A stretch of DNA of 13,589 bases, from contig JAGBRZ010000091.1 of assembly GCA_017632155.1 (NCBI GenBank), forward strand, positions 1-13,589, in the 5' to 3' direction. Each line of letters begins with the position of its first letter. The first letter of the stretch is position 1. Source of the DNA: Clostridia bacterium. GTDB lineage: Bacteria; Bacillota_A; Clostridia; Oscillospirales; CAG-272. The notes under the pieces were generated by a model. It was not told the DNA's origin. It saw only the letters and a program-made list of their open reading frames with translations, and searched no databases. Both the position numbers and the translations under genes were made by a program. Below, one piece after another: positions 1-6,885 of the stretch.

Positions 1-366
1 GATGAAATGTCCTTCAAGACCGCTGCTATTATGGCTTACAAGCAGTGCCTCGAGCAGGCAGCTCCCGTTCTTATGGAGCCTGTCGGTGATCTCGATATTA
101 CCGTTCCCGAGGATCTCGTTGGTGACGTTATGGGCGACCTTAACAAGCGCCGCGGTAGCATCATGGGTATGGATCCCGCTGCAAAGAAGGGCTACACCGT
201 AGTTCACGCAACCGCTCCCAAGTCCGAGCTCGTTGACTATCCCATCGCTCTCCGCGCTATGTCGCAGGGCCGCGGCTCCTTCGAGTTCAACGTAACCGAT
301 TACGCAGTCGTTCCCGGCAACATCTCCGCAAAGATCGTTGAAGAGTACAAGAAGTCTCTTGCATAA
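1..366 (+). CDS. fusA: Elongation factor G, C-terminal part (5' end outside window)
   Basis: This is the last 121 codons of a translation factor GTPase that drives ribosomal translocation in the cytoplasm. The reading frame is already open at base 1 and ends in TAA at 364-366, so the GTPase and middle domains lie upstream of the window. What is visible is the end of domain IV and domain V: the conserved stretch GDVMGDLNKRRGSIMGM, then the domain V motif LRAMSQGRGSFEF and the terminal Y..VP segment. The details (GSIMGMDPAAKKGY, SELVDYPIALRAM) differ somewhat from textbook EF-G. It may be the second, FusA2-like paralogue that many Firmicutes carry, rather than the main fusA. Assignment to the EF-G family is firm; which paralogue cannot be settled from this fragment. 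A hairpin follows 15 bases after the stop. Confidence 0.9.
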   Translation, partial: DEMSFKTAAIMAYKQCLEQAAPVLMEPVGDLDITVPEDLVGDVMGDLNKRRGSIMGMDPAAKKGYTVVHATAPKSELVDYPIALRAMSQGRGSFEFNVTDYAVVPGNISAKIVEEYKKSLA

Positions 367-381
367 TTAAAATATAATATC

Positions 382-408
382 ATCGGGGCTGTTTTTGACA
401 GCCCCGAT
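382..408 (+). terminator. Hairpin after the EF-G gene, probable terminator
   Basis: A perfect 11-bp stem (ATCGGGGCTGT at 382-392, ACAGCCCCGAT at 398-408) encloses a 5-base loop and lies 15 bases past the EF-G stop. The downstream side has no clean T-run (ATGATTTG), so it may be a weak terminator or only an RNA 3'-end stabiliser. It sits just ahead of the ribosome binding site of the next gene, which could therefore be fed by readthrough. Confidence 0.6.
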
Positions 409-415
409 ATGATTT

Positions 416-420
416 GAGGG
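416..420 (+). promoter_or_regulatory. Ribosome binding site that sets the ATG start at 426
   Basis: GAGGG lies 5 bases before ATG 426. The in-frame TTG at 414 would overlap this motif and has no ribosome binding site of its own, so ATG 426 is chosen. Confidence 0.6.
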
Positions 421-425
421 AATAT

Positions 426-905
426 ATGAATTATTCGTTTTTCTCCAAAACCCGTTTGGTGCGCATAATCGTGGCATCTTTGATGCTTTCGGTATACATT
501 TGTACGTTGCTGATCAACTACGCCTCAAGAGAGATAACCACGGGCAATTTTGTTGCAACTGTTGTATTTTTGATTTCCATTGCCCTGTTTTTATTGTTTT
601 CAAGCGAAAAAAAGCACCCTCCGCTGCTTTGGGCTGCAAGAGGGTGGCTTGGGTTGTCTGTATTGTTTTGTTTCCTTGCGGCGGTTTTTACAGCCGCAGG
701 AGCTGAATTGAACGGTTTCTTCGGCAACTTGATCGGTTGCGGAATAATGCTTTTTGTGTCGCCTTATTTCGGCATATTTTTCGTTATCGAAAACGCGATC
801 ATTGTTGGTTTGCTTTCAATGCTGATAAGCTTTCTTATGTTGTTCCTTCCGATGTGTCTGAAAAGAATTATTGAAAGAAGAAAGCTTATTGAGCAATACA
901 AATGA
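426..905 (+). CDS. Small polytopic membrane protein of unknown function
   Basis: I do not recognise this 159-residue protein. Hydrophobic runs at about residues 10-30, 40-59, 71-91, 97-120 and 122-143 suggest five membrane helices. The short N-terminus carries Lys/Arg (SKTRLVR), and the C-terminal tail is strongly basic (KRIIERRKLIEQYK), so the tail is probably cytoplasmic. No catalytic or metal-binding motif is apparent. The start is set by GAGGG five bases upstream; the TTG at 414 is an inferior alternative. The gene lies downstream of the EF-G hairpin and I found no convincing promoter of its own. Its stop codon (903-905) directly touches the truB stop on the other strand, with no terminator between them. 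Confidence 0.7.
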   Translation: MNYSFFSKTRLVRIIVASLMLSVYICTLLINYASREITTGNFVATVVFLISIALFLLFSSEKKHPPLLWAARGWLGLSVLFCFLAAVFTAAGAELNGFFGNLIGCGIMLFVSPYFGIFFVIENAIIVGLLSMLISFLMLFLPMCLKRIIERRKLIEQYK

Positions 906-1823
906 TCAAAGGACGAAGAGCTTGATCGACTTGATCGCCAAGCCGTTTTCGTAGCTCTTAACTTCGCCAAGCGCAAAGAATTCACCTTTTGAGTCAAGCA
1001 CTCTGAGTCTTGTTCCTTCGGAAAACTCGGGGAGCTTGGCTTTTTTTAGATAGATCTCGCATCCCGAGCGGAAAAGTCGCTCATAAAAGTTCGGAAGCTT
1101 AACTGCGTCAAGCTCGTTGAATATTTCCTCAACGGGGCGGAGAAGCGCGAGTCTTTCCTCAATCGAAAACTCTTCGATTTCCTCGATCGTGTGTGCTTCA
1201 TCAATGTCGAATCCGCAAGCAGAGCTTCTTTCAAGACTCGCCATAGCGCCGCCGCATCCGAGAGCCTTGCCAATATCAGCGCAGAGCGTCCTGATATAGG
1301 TTCCCGCAGAACATTCCACAACGAGTTTATAGTCATTTCCTGCAATGTATTCTGCGGAAATCGAGTATACCTCAATCTCTCTTGCATCGCGCTCAACTGT
1401 GCCGCCTTCGCGCGCAATGTCGCAAAGCTTCTTGCCGCCAACTTTAAGCGCGCTGTACATCGGAGGAATCTGCTTGATCTTTCCTTTGAAGGACGCAAGC
1501 ACATCCTTGACATCCTTTTCGGTCACGTTTACGGGATATTCTTTAAGGATATTACCCGTTGTGTCTTCGGTATCTGTTTCAACACCAAGGCGAAGTGTCG
1601 CGGTGTATTTCTTTCTGTCCGAAAGCGAATATTCGCAAGCCTTTGCTGCGCGCCCGATGAGAACAACGAGAACTCCCGTAGCCATCGGGTCAAGAGTACC
1701 CGTATGCCCGACTTTCTTTGTTGAATAAAGGCGGCGCACGCGGTTGACAATATCATGCGACGTGGGTCCTTGCGGCTTGTTTATAATCAGAACTCCGCAG
1801 GGTTCGTTTGTGATCTCTGCCAT
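906..1823 (-). CDS. truB: tRNA pseudouridine(55) synthase TruB
   Basis: This 305-residue cytoplasmic enzyme isomerises U55 to pseudouridine in the T-loop of tRNAs. The family signature is near the N-terminus: GVLIINKPQGPTSHD at residues 10-24, then KVGHTGTLDPMATGVL with the catalytic aspartate at residue 45. Further hallmarks are the KKYTATLRLGVETDTED strand and GTYIRTLCADIG in the second half of the catalytic domain. The C-terminal 60 or so residues match the small PUA-like tail of bacterial TruB, and the length is typical (about 300). The ATG at 1821-1823 overlaps the trmB stop by one base (TAATG), with GGAG just upstream. It is therefore the second gene of a trmB-truB operon and probably translationally coupled. 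It ends tail to tail against the membrane protein gene with no intervening terminator. Confidence 0.96.
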   Translation of the reverse strand: MAEITNEPCGVLIINKPQGPTSHDIVNRVRRLYSTKKVGHTGTLDPMATGVLVVLIGRAAKACEYSLSDRKKYTATLRLGVETDTEDTTGNILKEYPVNVTEKDVKDVLASFKGKIKQIPPMYSALKVGGKKLCDIAREGGTVERDAREIEVYSISAEYIAGNDYKLVVECSAGTYIRTLCADIGKALGCGGAMASLERSSACGFDIDEAHTIEEIEEFSIEERLALLRPVEEIFNELDAVKLPNFYERLFRSGCEIYLKKAKLPEFSEGTRLRVLDSKGEFFALGEVKSYENGLAIKSIKLFVL

Positions 1824-2488
1824 TACTCCGCGTCCTTTACGGGAAACTTTACGTGAGCCGAGAAGATGTTTTGACCCATTTCGGTGAATCTCTTCTCGTA
1901 TTCGGTTACTATGTTAGTCGCGGCAAGCTCACTTGAGTGCAGGTCGCGGGTATAGAAGATTATCTCGAGTCCGTATTCCTTGAACTGCTCGATCGACCAG
2001 TCAAAGAGGTCCTCGTTGTCGGTCTTGAAGTGAAGCTCACCACCGGGCACGAGAAGCTTTTCATATCTCGCAAGGAATCCGGGCGCTGTCAGTCTGCGCT
2101 TGTGCTGACCCTTCTTCGGCCACGGGTCGGAGAAGTTGGCATAGATACAGTCAAAGGTGTGCGGCGCAAACCAATCGTTCAGATATTCTGCATTACCAAT
2201 AATAAATCTGAGGTTATCGGGGCGTTCATCTGCGGTTGCCTTTGCCTTTTCGAGGGCAAACATAGCAACGTCGGGCACGCGCTCGAGCGCGATAATACCG
2301 TGATCGGGATACATTTTACTCAGTCCGCGGGCAAAGTCACCCTTGCCGCAACCGATCTCGAGGAGCATCGGGCACTTTTTGCCGAAGATCTCTTCCTCTT
2401 TTTCGAAGCACTCTATGGGATTTTTAAGCAAAAATTCGGCACATGCTTCAATTCTTTCTGCCGAATGCTTCTTTTTTCTCATTCGCAT
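1823..2488 (-). CDS. trmB: tRNA (guanine-N7-)-methyltransferase TrmB
   Basis: This 221-residue SAM-dependent enzyme forms m7G46 in the variable loop of tRNAs. A Rossmann-type SAM site is visible as LLEIGCGKGDFARGL (residues 42-56), with the acidic ALER (67-70) at the end of the next strand. The TrmB signature ANFSDPWPKKGQHKRRL (117-133) and the conserved FKTDNEDLF (154-162) follow. The frame stays open 25 codons further upstream to 2563, but that extension is not TrmB-like. It would also begin at or before the predicted transcript start, at about 2559. ATG 2488 has AGAGAG eight bases upstream and gives the usual MRMRKKKH-type N-terminus; ATG 2482 is the only other reasonable choice. The gene is first in an operon with truB. 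Confidence 0.95.
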   Translation of the reverse strand: MRMRKKKHSAERIEACAEFLLKNPIECFEKEEEIFGKKCPMLLEIGCGKGDFARGLSKMYPDHGIIALERVPDVAMFALEKAKATADERPDNLRFIIGNAEYLNDWFAPHTFDCIYANFSDPWPKKGQHKRRLTAPGFLARYEKLLVPGGELHFKTDNEDLFDWSIEQFKEYGLEIIFYTRDLHSSELAATNIVTEYEKRFTEMGQNIFSAHVKFPVKDAE

Positions 2489-2489
2489 C

Positions 2490-2518
2490 TTGAAATCTCT
2501 CTTAAAATCTGCTATAAT
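2490..2518 (+). promoter_or_regulatory. Sigma-A promoter for the DUF1700/DUF4097-like pair
   Basis: TTGAAA at 2490-2495, a 17-base spacer and TATAAT at 2513-2518, preceded by TGC as an extended -10, make a near-consensus plus-strand promoter. Predicted start is near 2525, giving a leader of about 138 bases before ATG 2663. It lies in the trmB leader, immediately upstream of trmB's start codon on the opposite strand. Confidence 0.7.
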
Positions 2519-2531
2519 ATAATATAAGTAT

Positions 2532-2559
2532 GTGCAAAAATGGCTTTGAGCACTTGCAC
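2532..2559. repeat. Short inverted repeat between the two facing transcription starts
   Basis: GTGCAA (2532-2537) and TTGCAC (2554-2559) can pair across a 16-base loop. The repeat spans the region between the predicted plus start (about 2525) and minus start (about 2559), so it would lie at the 5' end of both RNAs. At six base pairs it could be chance. Confidence 0.35.
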
Positions 2560-2565
2560 GCATAT

Positions 2566-2594
2566 ATTATATCACAAATATTTGAATTTTTCAC
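2566..2594 (-). promoter_or_regulatory. Extended -10 promoter for trmB-truB
   Basis: Read on the minus strand, TGATATAAT (2574-2566) is a full extended -10. A weaker -35 GTGAAA (2594-2589) lies 17 bases upstream. Predicted start is near 2559, about 70 bases before the trmB ATG. Confidence 0.6.
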
Positions 2595-2614
2595 CTGTTT
2601 TTTGACAAAAACAG
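2595..2614. repeat. Perfect 8+4+8 inverted repeat upstream of the trmB promoter
   Basis: CTGTTTTT (2595-2602) and AAAAACAG (2607-2614) are perfect inverted arms around TGAC. The repeat directly abuts the -35 of the minus-strand trmB promoter and lies in the leader of the plus-strand transcript. It could be an operator or an A/T-rich UP-like element. Confidence 0.4.
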
Positions 2615-2662
2615 AAAAAATTTATCAAAAGCCACAAAACATTCAAAGATCCGGAGAATATT

Positions 2663-3709
2663 ATGAAAAAAGATGATTTTTTGAAGTTATTGCAGGCGCG
2701 CCTCATTGAACGTGGGTTAACTCCCACCGCGGCAGAGAAGGAAACCGCACACGTTCGCACGTATCTTGCCGAATCGAGTATGGACGATGTCGATATTTCG
2801 ATTGACGAGATGGCGGACGGTATTCTTACTATGCTCGAGGACAGCTCGGACAGTGACCACGAGGACATCGACATCTCGCCCGTACCTATGGTAAGCGAAG
2901 AAAACGATGAAAGTGTGTCGGATGAGCTCAGCGCCGCTATTGCCGCAATCGATTCCCCAACGGATGCGCAGCCGGAAGCTGGCGCCGAAGATGGAGAAGA
3001 GTCTGAACAGATTGCTATCCCGATAGTTCTGGAATCGGAGCCCGAAATTACGGAAGAGCCCGCTGAAATCAATCCCGTAATTGAGGAAACTCACGAAAAG
3101 ATTCAGGAACCGACACTTCCCGTCACCCAACCTGAAAAAGAAGAACCCAAACCCGAAGAACCGAAGAACGAAGATGAAGTCAAAAACGACTCGTTGGAGC
3201 TTTCGGTATCGGACGAAGAAAACGAGGATATAGAAAAATACATCCCGTACAATCAAAAGGTAAGAATGAGAAAAATCGAAAACAGTAAAAAAGGCGGAAA
3301 CGAGTGGCTTTACGTTTTGCTTCTCGTTATAACGATACCGATTGCTGTGGCCCTTATCCTTGCGGCAGCCGTGCTCTATCTCGGATTCTGGGTCGTACTT
3401 GCACTCGCTATGATCGCGTGCATCGCGGTTTTGGTGGTATTCGTAACCGTATTCGCCATAATTGCAATAGTCGGAATAGTATACGGTGTCGTCGCACTGA
3501 TCACGGGAAATACGCCCGTCGGACTCTTCGAGATCGGACTTGGAGTAATGGTCGGTGCTGCCGTTATGTTCATCGGCATTCTCGTATATAACTTTGCGGT
3601 AAGATTCATTCCGTTTATAATGAAGCTTCTCGCGCGTCTCTTCCGTGCCGGATTCAGAGCAATCAGAAACGGATATCAAGTATTGAAAGGAGCTGTGGAA
3701 GAATTATGA
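2663..3709 (+). CDS. DUF1700/HAAS-like membrane protein with long acidic linker
   Basis: This 348-residue protein has three visible parts. Residues 1-60 (MKKDDFLKLLQARL..., ending in DEMADGILTMLE) resemble the HAAS helical domain at the N-terminus of DUF1700 proteins. Residues 60-200 are a low-complexity, very acidic, Pro/Glu-rich and probably disordered linker. Residues 215-318 form three or four hydrophobic helices, followed by a basic amphipathic tail. DUF1700 proteins usually pair with a DUF4097 protein and a PadR regulator. Here the DUF4097-like gene follows with a 4-base ATGA overlap, but no PadR gene is in view. GGAG six bases before ATG 2663 supports the start. The function is not known; a role in envelope or membrane sensing is inference from the family context. 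The linker is far longer than I would expect for the family. Confidence 0.75.
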   Translation: MKKDDFLKLLQARLIERGLTPTAAEKETAHVRTYLAESSMDDVDISIDEMADGILTMLEDSSDSDHEDIDISPVPMVSEENDESVSDELSAAIAAIDSPTDAQPEAGAEDGEESEQIAIPIVLESEPEITEEPAEINPVIEETHEKIQEPTLPVTQPEKEEPKPEEPKNEDEVKNDSLELSVSDEENEDIEKYIPYNQKVRMRKIENSKKGGNEWLYVLLLVITIPIAVALILAAAVLYLGFWVVLALAMIACIAVLVVFVTVFAIIAIVGIVYGVVALITGNTPVGLFEIGLGVMVGAAVMFIGILVYNFAVRFIPFIMKLLARLFRAGFRAIRNGYQVLKGAVEEL

Positions 3710-4815
3710 AGCCTACCTCGGTAATATTTCTTATAGTTTCAATATTGCTTGCATGCGTCGGATTTCTTCTCTGCATAACAGCTTCTTCGATGGCAACCGA
3801 GCAGGGAATTGGACTTTTCTCGCAGATCGGCGATGAAGACGATAACTACGTTGCAACACAGACCTTTACTGAAGAGGATCTTAAAAAGATCGTCATCAAG
3901 GTTAGCGACGTAAACGTAAACGTGATCGGCGGAGCAGAGGAGAGCAAGATCGAGCTTGTTAACTTTATGAACAATTCCTATAATATTCAGGCTGGACGTG
4001 CAACCCTCCAGATCTCGGATAACTCGGGAATCACGGGCCTCATCGACCTTGAAAATTTCAAGATCAACTTTGGCGGCTTCCGCGATTATCTCCATTACCT
4101 CTTTGACTTTATTGAGGGTAATGAGAAAAAGGAACAGATACTCAACGTCTACCTGACAGACGAAGCCGATCTTGTTAACTTTAACATAACGGTCGGCGAC
4201 GGTGACATTACTCTTTCTCATATGCAGACCGAATGTGACTATAAGATAGTCCTTGCAAACGGTGTTGTTGAGATCGACAATGTTACCACCGATTCCTCCA
4301 TCCAGATCGAATCAACAGAGAGCTCGAATATCGAGATAAAGAATACTGTCACGGACGAGCTCCGCATTATGTCGCCCAAGAGCGAATGCTATATTGAGAT
4401 CGCATCCACCACCTTCTCCCGCGCTATGTACATTGAGGCGAAGTCGGGTGACATCGTTTACGACCGAGTTGAAGAAGATTTCGCGGGACTTGACGTTAAG
4501 TTTGAAGCTCTCGGAAACACGATCAGCGTTTTCGGCGAGAACTTTGCCGATTCTTACGTTGAATTTAATGCACCCGTTACGAGTGATCCTTCAACCACTC
4601 CTTCCGTTCCCGGCACTGAGGAAACTCTCCCCGAATCAAGTGAAACCACCGCCCCCGCAGAAGATACTGCCGAGGGTGAAACCACCGTAGAGGAAGAAAC
4701 CACCGAGCCCGAGGACATCGGAGATATCGACGAGGAAGAAAACAACTCCTCCGTCACAATCCCCGCGAACTCGCTTACGATCATTATCGAAGACGGTAAG
4801 ATCGAGGTTAAATAA
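3706..4815 (+). CDS. DUF4097-like anchored extracytoplasmic beta-repeat protein
   Basis: This 369-residue protein starts with one hydrophobic helix (residues 6-28), either a signal anchor or an uncleaved signal. Residues 50-288 are rich in short alternating beta strands with Asn/Asp/Gly turns (VNFNITVGDGDITL, VVEIDNVTTDSSIQIES, AKSGDIVYDRV). This is the repeat style of DUF4097/adhesin-like beta-helix proteins. Residues 289-347 are a Thr/Glu/Pro/Ser linker, and the last 20 residues return to a strand pattern (SLTIIIEDGKIEV). The start overlaps the preceding stop (ATGA), with GGAAG four bases upstream, so translation is probably coupled. The protein very likely faces outward and works with its membrane partner. 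No enzyme motif is visible, and no LPxTG or lipobox was seen. A bidirectional terminator follows. Confidence 0.75.
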   Translation: MKPTSVIFLIVSILLACVGFLLCITASSMATEQGIGLFSQIGDEDDNYVATQTFTEEDLKKIVIKVSDVNVNVIGGAEESKIELVNFMNNSYNIQAGRATLQISDNSGITGLIDLENFKINFGGFRDYLHYLFDFIEGNEKKEQILNVYLTDEADLVNFNITVGDGDITLSHMQTECDYKIVLANGVVEIDNVTTDSSIQIESTESSNIEIKNTVTDELRIMSPKSECYIEIASTTFSRAMYIEAKSGDIVYDRVEEDFAGLDVKFEALGNTISVFGENFADSYVEFNAPVTSDPSTTPSVPGTEETLPESSETTAPAEDTAEGETTVEEETTEPEDIGDIDEEENNSSVTIPANSLTIIIEDGKIEVK

Positions 4816-4819
4816 AAAT

Positions 4820-4846
4820 ATCGCCGAGGCGTTCCGCCTCGGCGAT
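4820..4846. terminator. Bidirectional intrinsic terminator
   Basis: A perfect 12-bp GC-rich stem (ATCGCCGAGGCG at 4820-4831, CGCCTCGGCGAT at 4835-4846) has a 3-base loop. The plus side is followed by TTCTTTATT and the minus side by ATTTTTATTT. It can therefore end both the DUF4097-like transcript and the facing ychF transcript, whose stop lies 8 bases away. Confidence 0.9.
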
Positions 4847-4853
4847 TTCTTTA

Positions 4854-5948
4854 TTATACGTTAAATCTGAAGAGGGTAACGTCTCCGTCCTTCATGACGT
4901 ATTCCTTGCCCTCGCTTCGAACAAGACCAGCCTCTTTGGCGGCAGTCATACTGCCAAGGCGCATAAGGTCATCGAAAGCAACGATCTCGGCACGGATGAA
5001 TCCGCGTTCAAAGTCGCTGTGGATCTTGCCCGCTGCACCGGGAGCCTTGGTGCCCTTGCGGATAGTCCATGCACGAACCTCCTTGGGTCCCGCGGTCAGG
5101 AAGCTGATAAGACCGAGAAGATCGTAGCCCGCGCGGATAAGTCTGTTAAGACCCGACTCAGCAAGTCCCATGTCCTCAAGGAACATCTGCTTTTCTTCGC
5201 CTTCAAGCTCAGCAAGCTCTGCTTCAAGTCCGCCGCAGATCGATACGATTCCCGAATTCTCGCTTGCCGCGAACTCCTTGAGAGCCGCGTAGTGGGGATT
5301 CTGAACGGGATCCTCGTCAAGGCTGTTTTCATCAACGTTTGCAACGTAGATGATGGGTTTAGCAGAGAGAAGAGGCATGTCCGCGAGCATTTCGCGCTCA
5401 TCGTCATTCATATCGATGCCTCTCGCAGATTTACCGTTTCCGAGGTGTTCGATGAGTCTTTCAAGGAAAGCTGCCTCGGGCGCAAGCGACTTGTCAGCCT
5501 TCATAGCCTTGCGGGTGCGGTCGAGTCTTCTTTCCGCAACCTCAATGTCGGAAAGGATAAGCTCATAGTTGATCGTCTCAACGTCAGAGATGGGGTTGAC
5601 TCTGCCGTCAACGTGAATGATGTTGTCATCGTCAAAGCAACGAACAACGTGAAGGATCGCGTCGCACTCACGGATGTGAGAAAGAAATTTGTTTCCAAGA
5701 CCTTCACCCTGGGATGCACCCTTTACAAGTCCCGCGATGTCGAAGAACTCAACAACAGCGGGTGTGTACTTTTCGGGTGTGTACATTTCTGCCAGAGCAT
5801 CAAGTCTGGGGTCGGGTACGGGAACGACACCGACGTTAGGTTCTATGGTGCAGAAAGGGTAGTTAGCCGAGTCTGCGCCGCCGCCGCAAAGGGCGTTGAA
5901 AAGCGTACTTTTGCCCACATTGGGCAGTCCAACAATACCAAGTTTCAT
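4854..5948 (-). CDS. ychF: Ribosome-binding ATPase YchF (Obg family, OLA1-like)
   Basis: This 364-residue protein matches the usual YchF length. The P-loop is GLPNVGKST (residues 7-15) and the G3 motif is DIAG (70-73). The G4 position is NVDE (204-207) rather than NKxD; in this family that change goes with a preference for ATP over GTP. A coiled-coil insertion spans about 130-165. The C-terminal TGS domain is recognisable by [20 protein letters not shown] and by [15 protein letters not shown]. YchF/OLA1 binds ribosomes and has been linked to translation and oxidative-stress control. ATG 5948 has GGAG six bases upstream and gives the canonical [14 protein letters not shown] start. The frame is open to a TTG at 6023, but that lies upstream of the predicted transcript start, so the longer form is rejected. 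The gene is monocistronic here. Confidence 0.97.
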   Translation of the reverse strand: MKLGIVGLPNVGKSTLFNALCGGGADSANYPFCTIEPNVGVVPVPDPRLDALAEMYTPEKYTPAVVEFFDIAGLVKGASQGEGLGNKFLSHIRECDAILHVVRCFDDDNIIHVDGRVNPISDVETINYELILSDIEVAERRLDRTRKAMKADKSLAPEAAFLERLIEHLGNGKSARGIDMNDDEREMLADMPLLSAKPIIYVANVDENSLDEDPVQNPHYAALKEFAASENSGIVSICGGLEAELAELEGEEKQMFLEDMGLAESGLNRLIRAGYDLLGLISFLTAGPKEVRAWTIRKGTKAPGAAGKIHSDFERGFIRAEIVAFDDLMRLGSMTAAKEAGLVRSEGKEYVMKDGDVTLFRFNV

Positions 5949-5982
5949 TTGTAACTCCGATAAAAAATAGTTTAGCCCTAAT

Positions 5983-6011
5983 ATTATATAATAAAATTGT
6001 GAAATTTTCAA
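5983..6011 (-). promoter_or_regulatory. Sigma-A promoter for ychF
   Basis: On the minus strand, TTGAAA (6011-6006), a 17-base spacer and TATAAT (5988-5983) form a near-consensus promoter. Predicted start is near 5976, giving a leader of about 28 bases. This rules out the upstream TTG start for ychF. Confidence 0.75.
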
Positions 6012-6073
6012 GCAAAAGTGCAAAAAATACTAAAATTTTGCGAAAAATATGAACATTTTTTTGAAAAAAGTAT

Positions 6074-6101
6074 TTGCAAAATCGAAATTATGTGATATAA
6101 T
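6074..6101 (+). promoter_or_regulatory. Promoter for the response regulator gene
   Basis: An extended -10 (TGATATAAT, 6093-6101) is preceded by TTGCAA (6074-6079) at a 16-base spacing. Predicted start is near 6108, leaving a leader of about 75 bases before ATG 6183. Confidence 0.65.
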
Positions 6102-6120
6102 ATAAGGGAAAGTATAAAAA

Positions 6121-6155
6121 TGCCGAAGTTTGCCCAAATGCGGAAATATTCGGCA
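6121..6155 (+). repeat. Inverted repeat in the response regulator leader
   Basis: TGCCGAA (6121-6127) and TTCGGCA (6149-6155) are perfect 7-base arms around a 21-base loop, just downstream of the predicted start. It could be an RNA hairpin or an operator. It also lies inside a possible leader-peptide frame (6120-6173). Confidence 0.45.
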
Positions 6156-6182
6156 AGTCCAAAATTAACATAGGAGGAAAAA

Positions 6183-6875
6183 ATGTATACCAAAATTCTT
6201 GTTGTCGATGATGACAGCTATATTTGCGACCTTCTGAAAACATCTCTCGAAAAGGAAGGCTATGAGGTACGCACCGCACCGGACGGTTACCAGGCTATCG
6301 ACGTGTTTAAGAAATACGAGCCCGATCTTGTTCTCCTTGATATTATGCTTCCCGGTAAGAACGGTAAAGACGTTTGCACAGAGCTTCGCAAATTTACAAA
6401 CAAGCCCATCATTATGATCACCGCTAAGGGTGAGGTTGTTGATAAGGTCGTGTGCCTCGAGCTCGGCGCAGATGACTTCGTTGTCAAGCCCTTTGATATG
6501 AGCGAGCTCTTCGCACGCATCAAGGCGGTTCTTCGCCGTTGCAATACCCATGACGATCCCGATGACGATGAGGTTATCAAGTTTGAAAATATCGAGATCA
6601 GCAAGCAGAAGTATGAGCTCAAGCTCAACGGCAAGAGCGTTGATATTCCCCCCAAGGAGCTTGAACTGCTTTACTTCTTGGCTTCTAACTATAACCGCGT
6701 ATTCACAAGAGATCAGCTTCTCGACAAGGTTTGGGGCTTCGATTATCTTGGCGACTCGCGTACTGTTGATGTACATGTTAAGCGCCTCCGCGAAAAGCTT
6801 GAAGGCGTATCCGATAAGTGGGTGCTTAAAACAGTTTGGGGCGTAGGCTACAAGTTTGAATTGACAGGCAACTGA
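6183..6875 (+). CDS. OmpR/PhoB-family response regulator
   Basis: This 230-residue cytoplasmic transcription factor has a complete receiver domain (about 1-118). The acidic pocket is D9/D10, the phosphoacceptor is D53 (LVLLDIMLPG), the switch Thr is T80, and the conserved Lys is K102 (VVKPF). The C-terminal winged helix (about 132-228) has the OmpR-type recognition region RTVDVHVKRLREKL and the wing segment LKTVWGVGYKF. AGGAGG lies five bases before ATG 6183. It is divergent from ychF and followed by a sensor kinase and an HtrA protease, so it most likely responds to an envelope signal relayed by that kinase. A strong terminator separates it from the kinase gene. I do not assign a symbol: several paralogous systems (CssR, YycF/WalR, others) share this architecture. 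Confidence 0.95.
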   Translation: MYTKILVVDDDSYICDLLKTSLEKEGYEVRTAPDGYQAIDVFKKYEPDLVLLDIMLPGKNGKDVCTELRKFTNKPIIMITAKGEVVDKVVCLELGADDFVVKPFDMSELFARIKAVLRRCNTHDDPDDDEVIKFENIEISKQKYELKLNGKSVDIPPKELELLYFLASNYNRVFTRDQLLDKVWGFDYLGDSRTVDVHVKRLREKLEGVSDKWVLKTVWGVGYKFELTGN

Positions 6876-6885
6876 TCCTGAACAA

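Noticed and set aside
373..378. TATAAT after the EF-G stop as a promoter for the 426 gene
   Set aside because: No acceptable -35 lies 16-18 bases upstream, no extended -10 is present, and the start point would fall inside the hairpin.
2489..2563. A longer TrmB N-terminus starting at 2563
   Set aside because: The extra 25 residues are not TrmB-like, and the start would lie at or upstream of the predicted transcription start; ATG 2488 has its own ribosome binding site.
2540..2605. A 21-codon frame in the leader of the DUF1700-like gene
   Set aside because: It has no ribosome binding site, ends far from the main gene's start, and is made of unremarkable AT-rich sequence.
2717..3679. A 320-codon minus-strand frame opposite the DUF1700-like gene
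   Set aside because: Its Tyr/Arg/Phe-rich translation has no motif, and the plus-strand gene has a ribosome binding site, a promoter and a coupled downstream partner.
5019..5954. A 311-codon plus-strand frame opposite ychF
   Set aside because: It has no domain or ribosome binding site and is fully antisense to a confidently identified gene.
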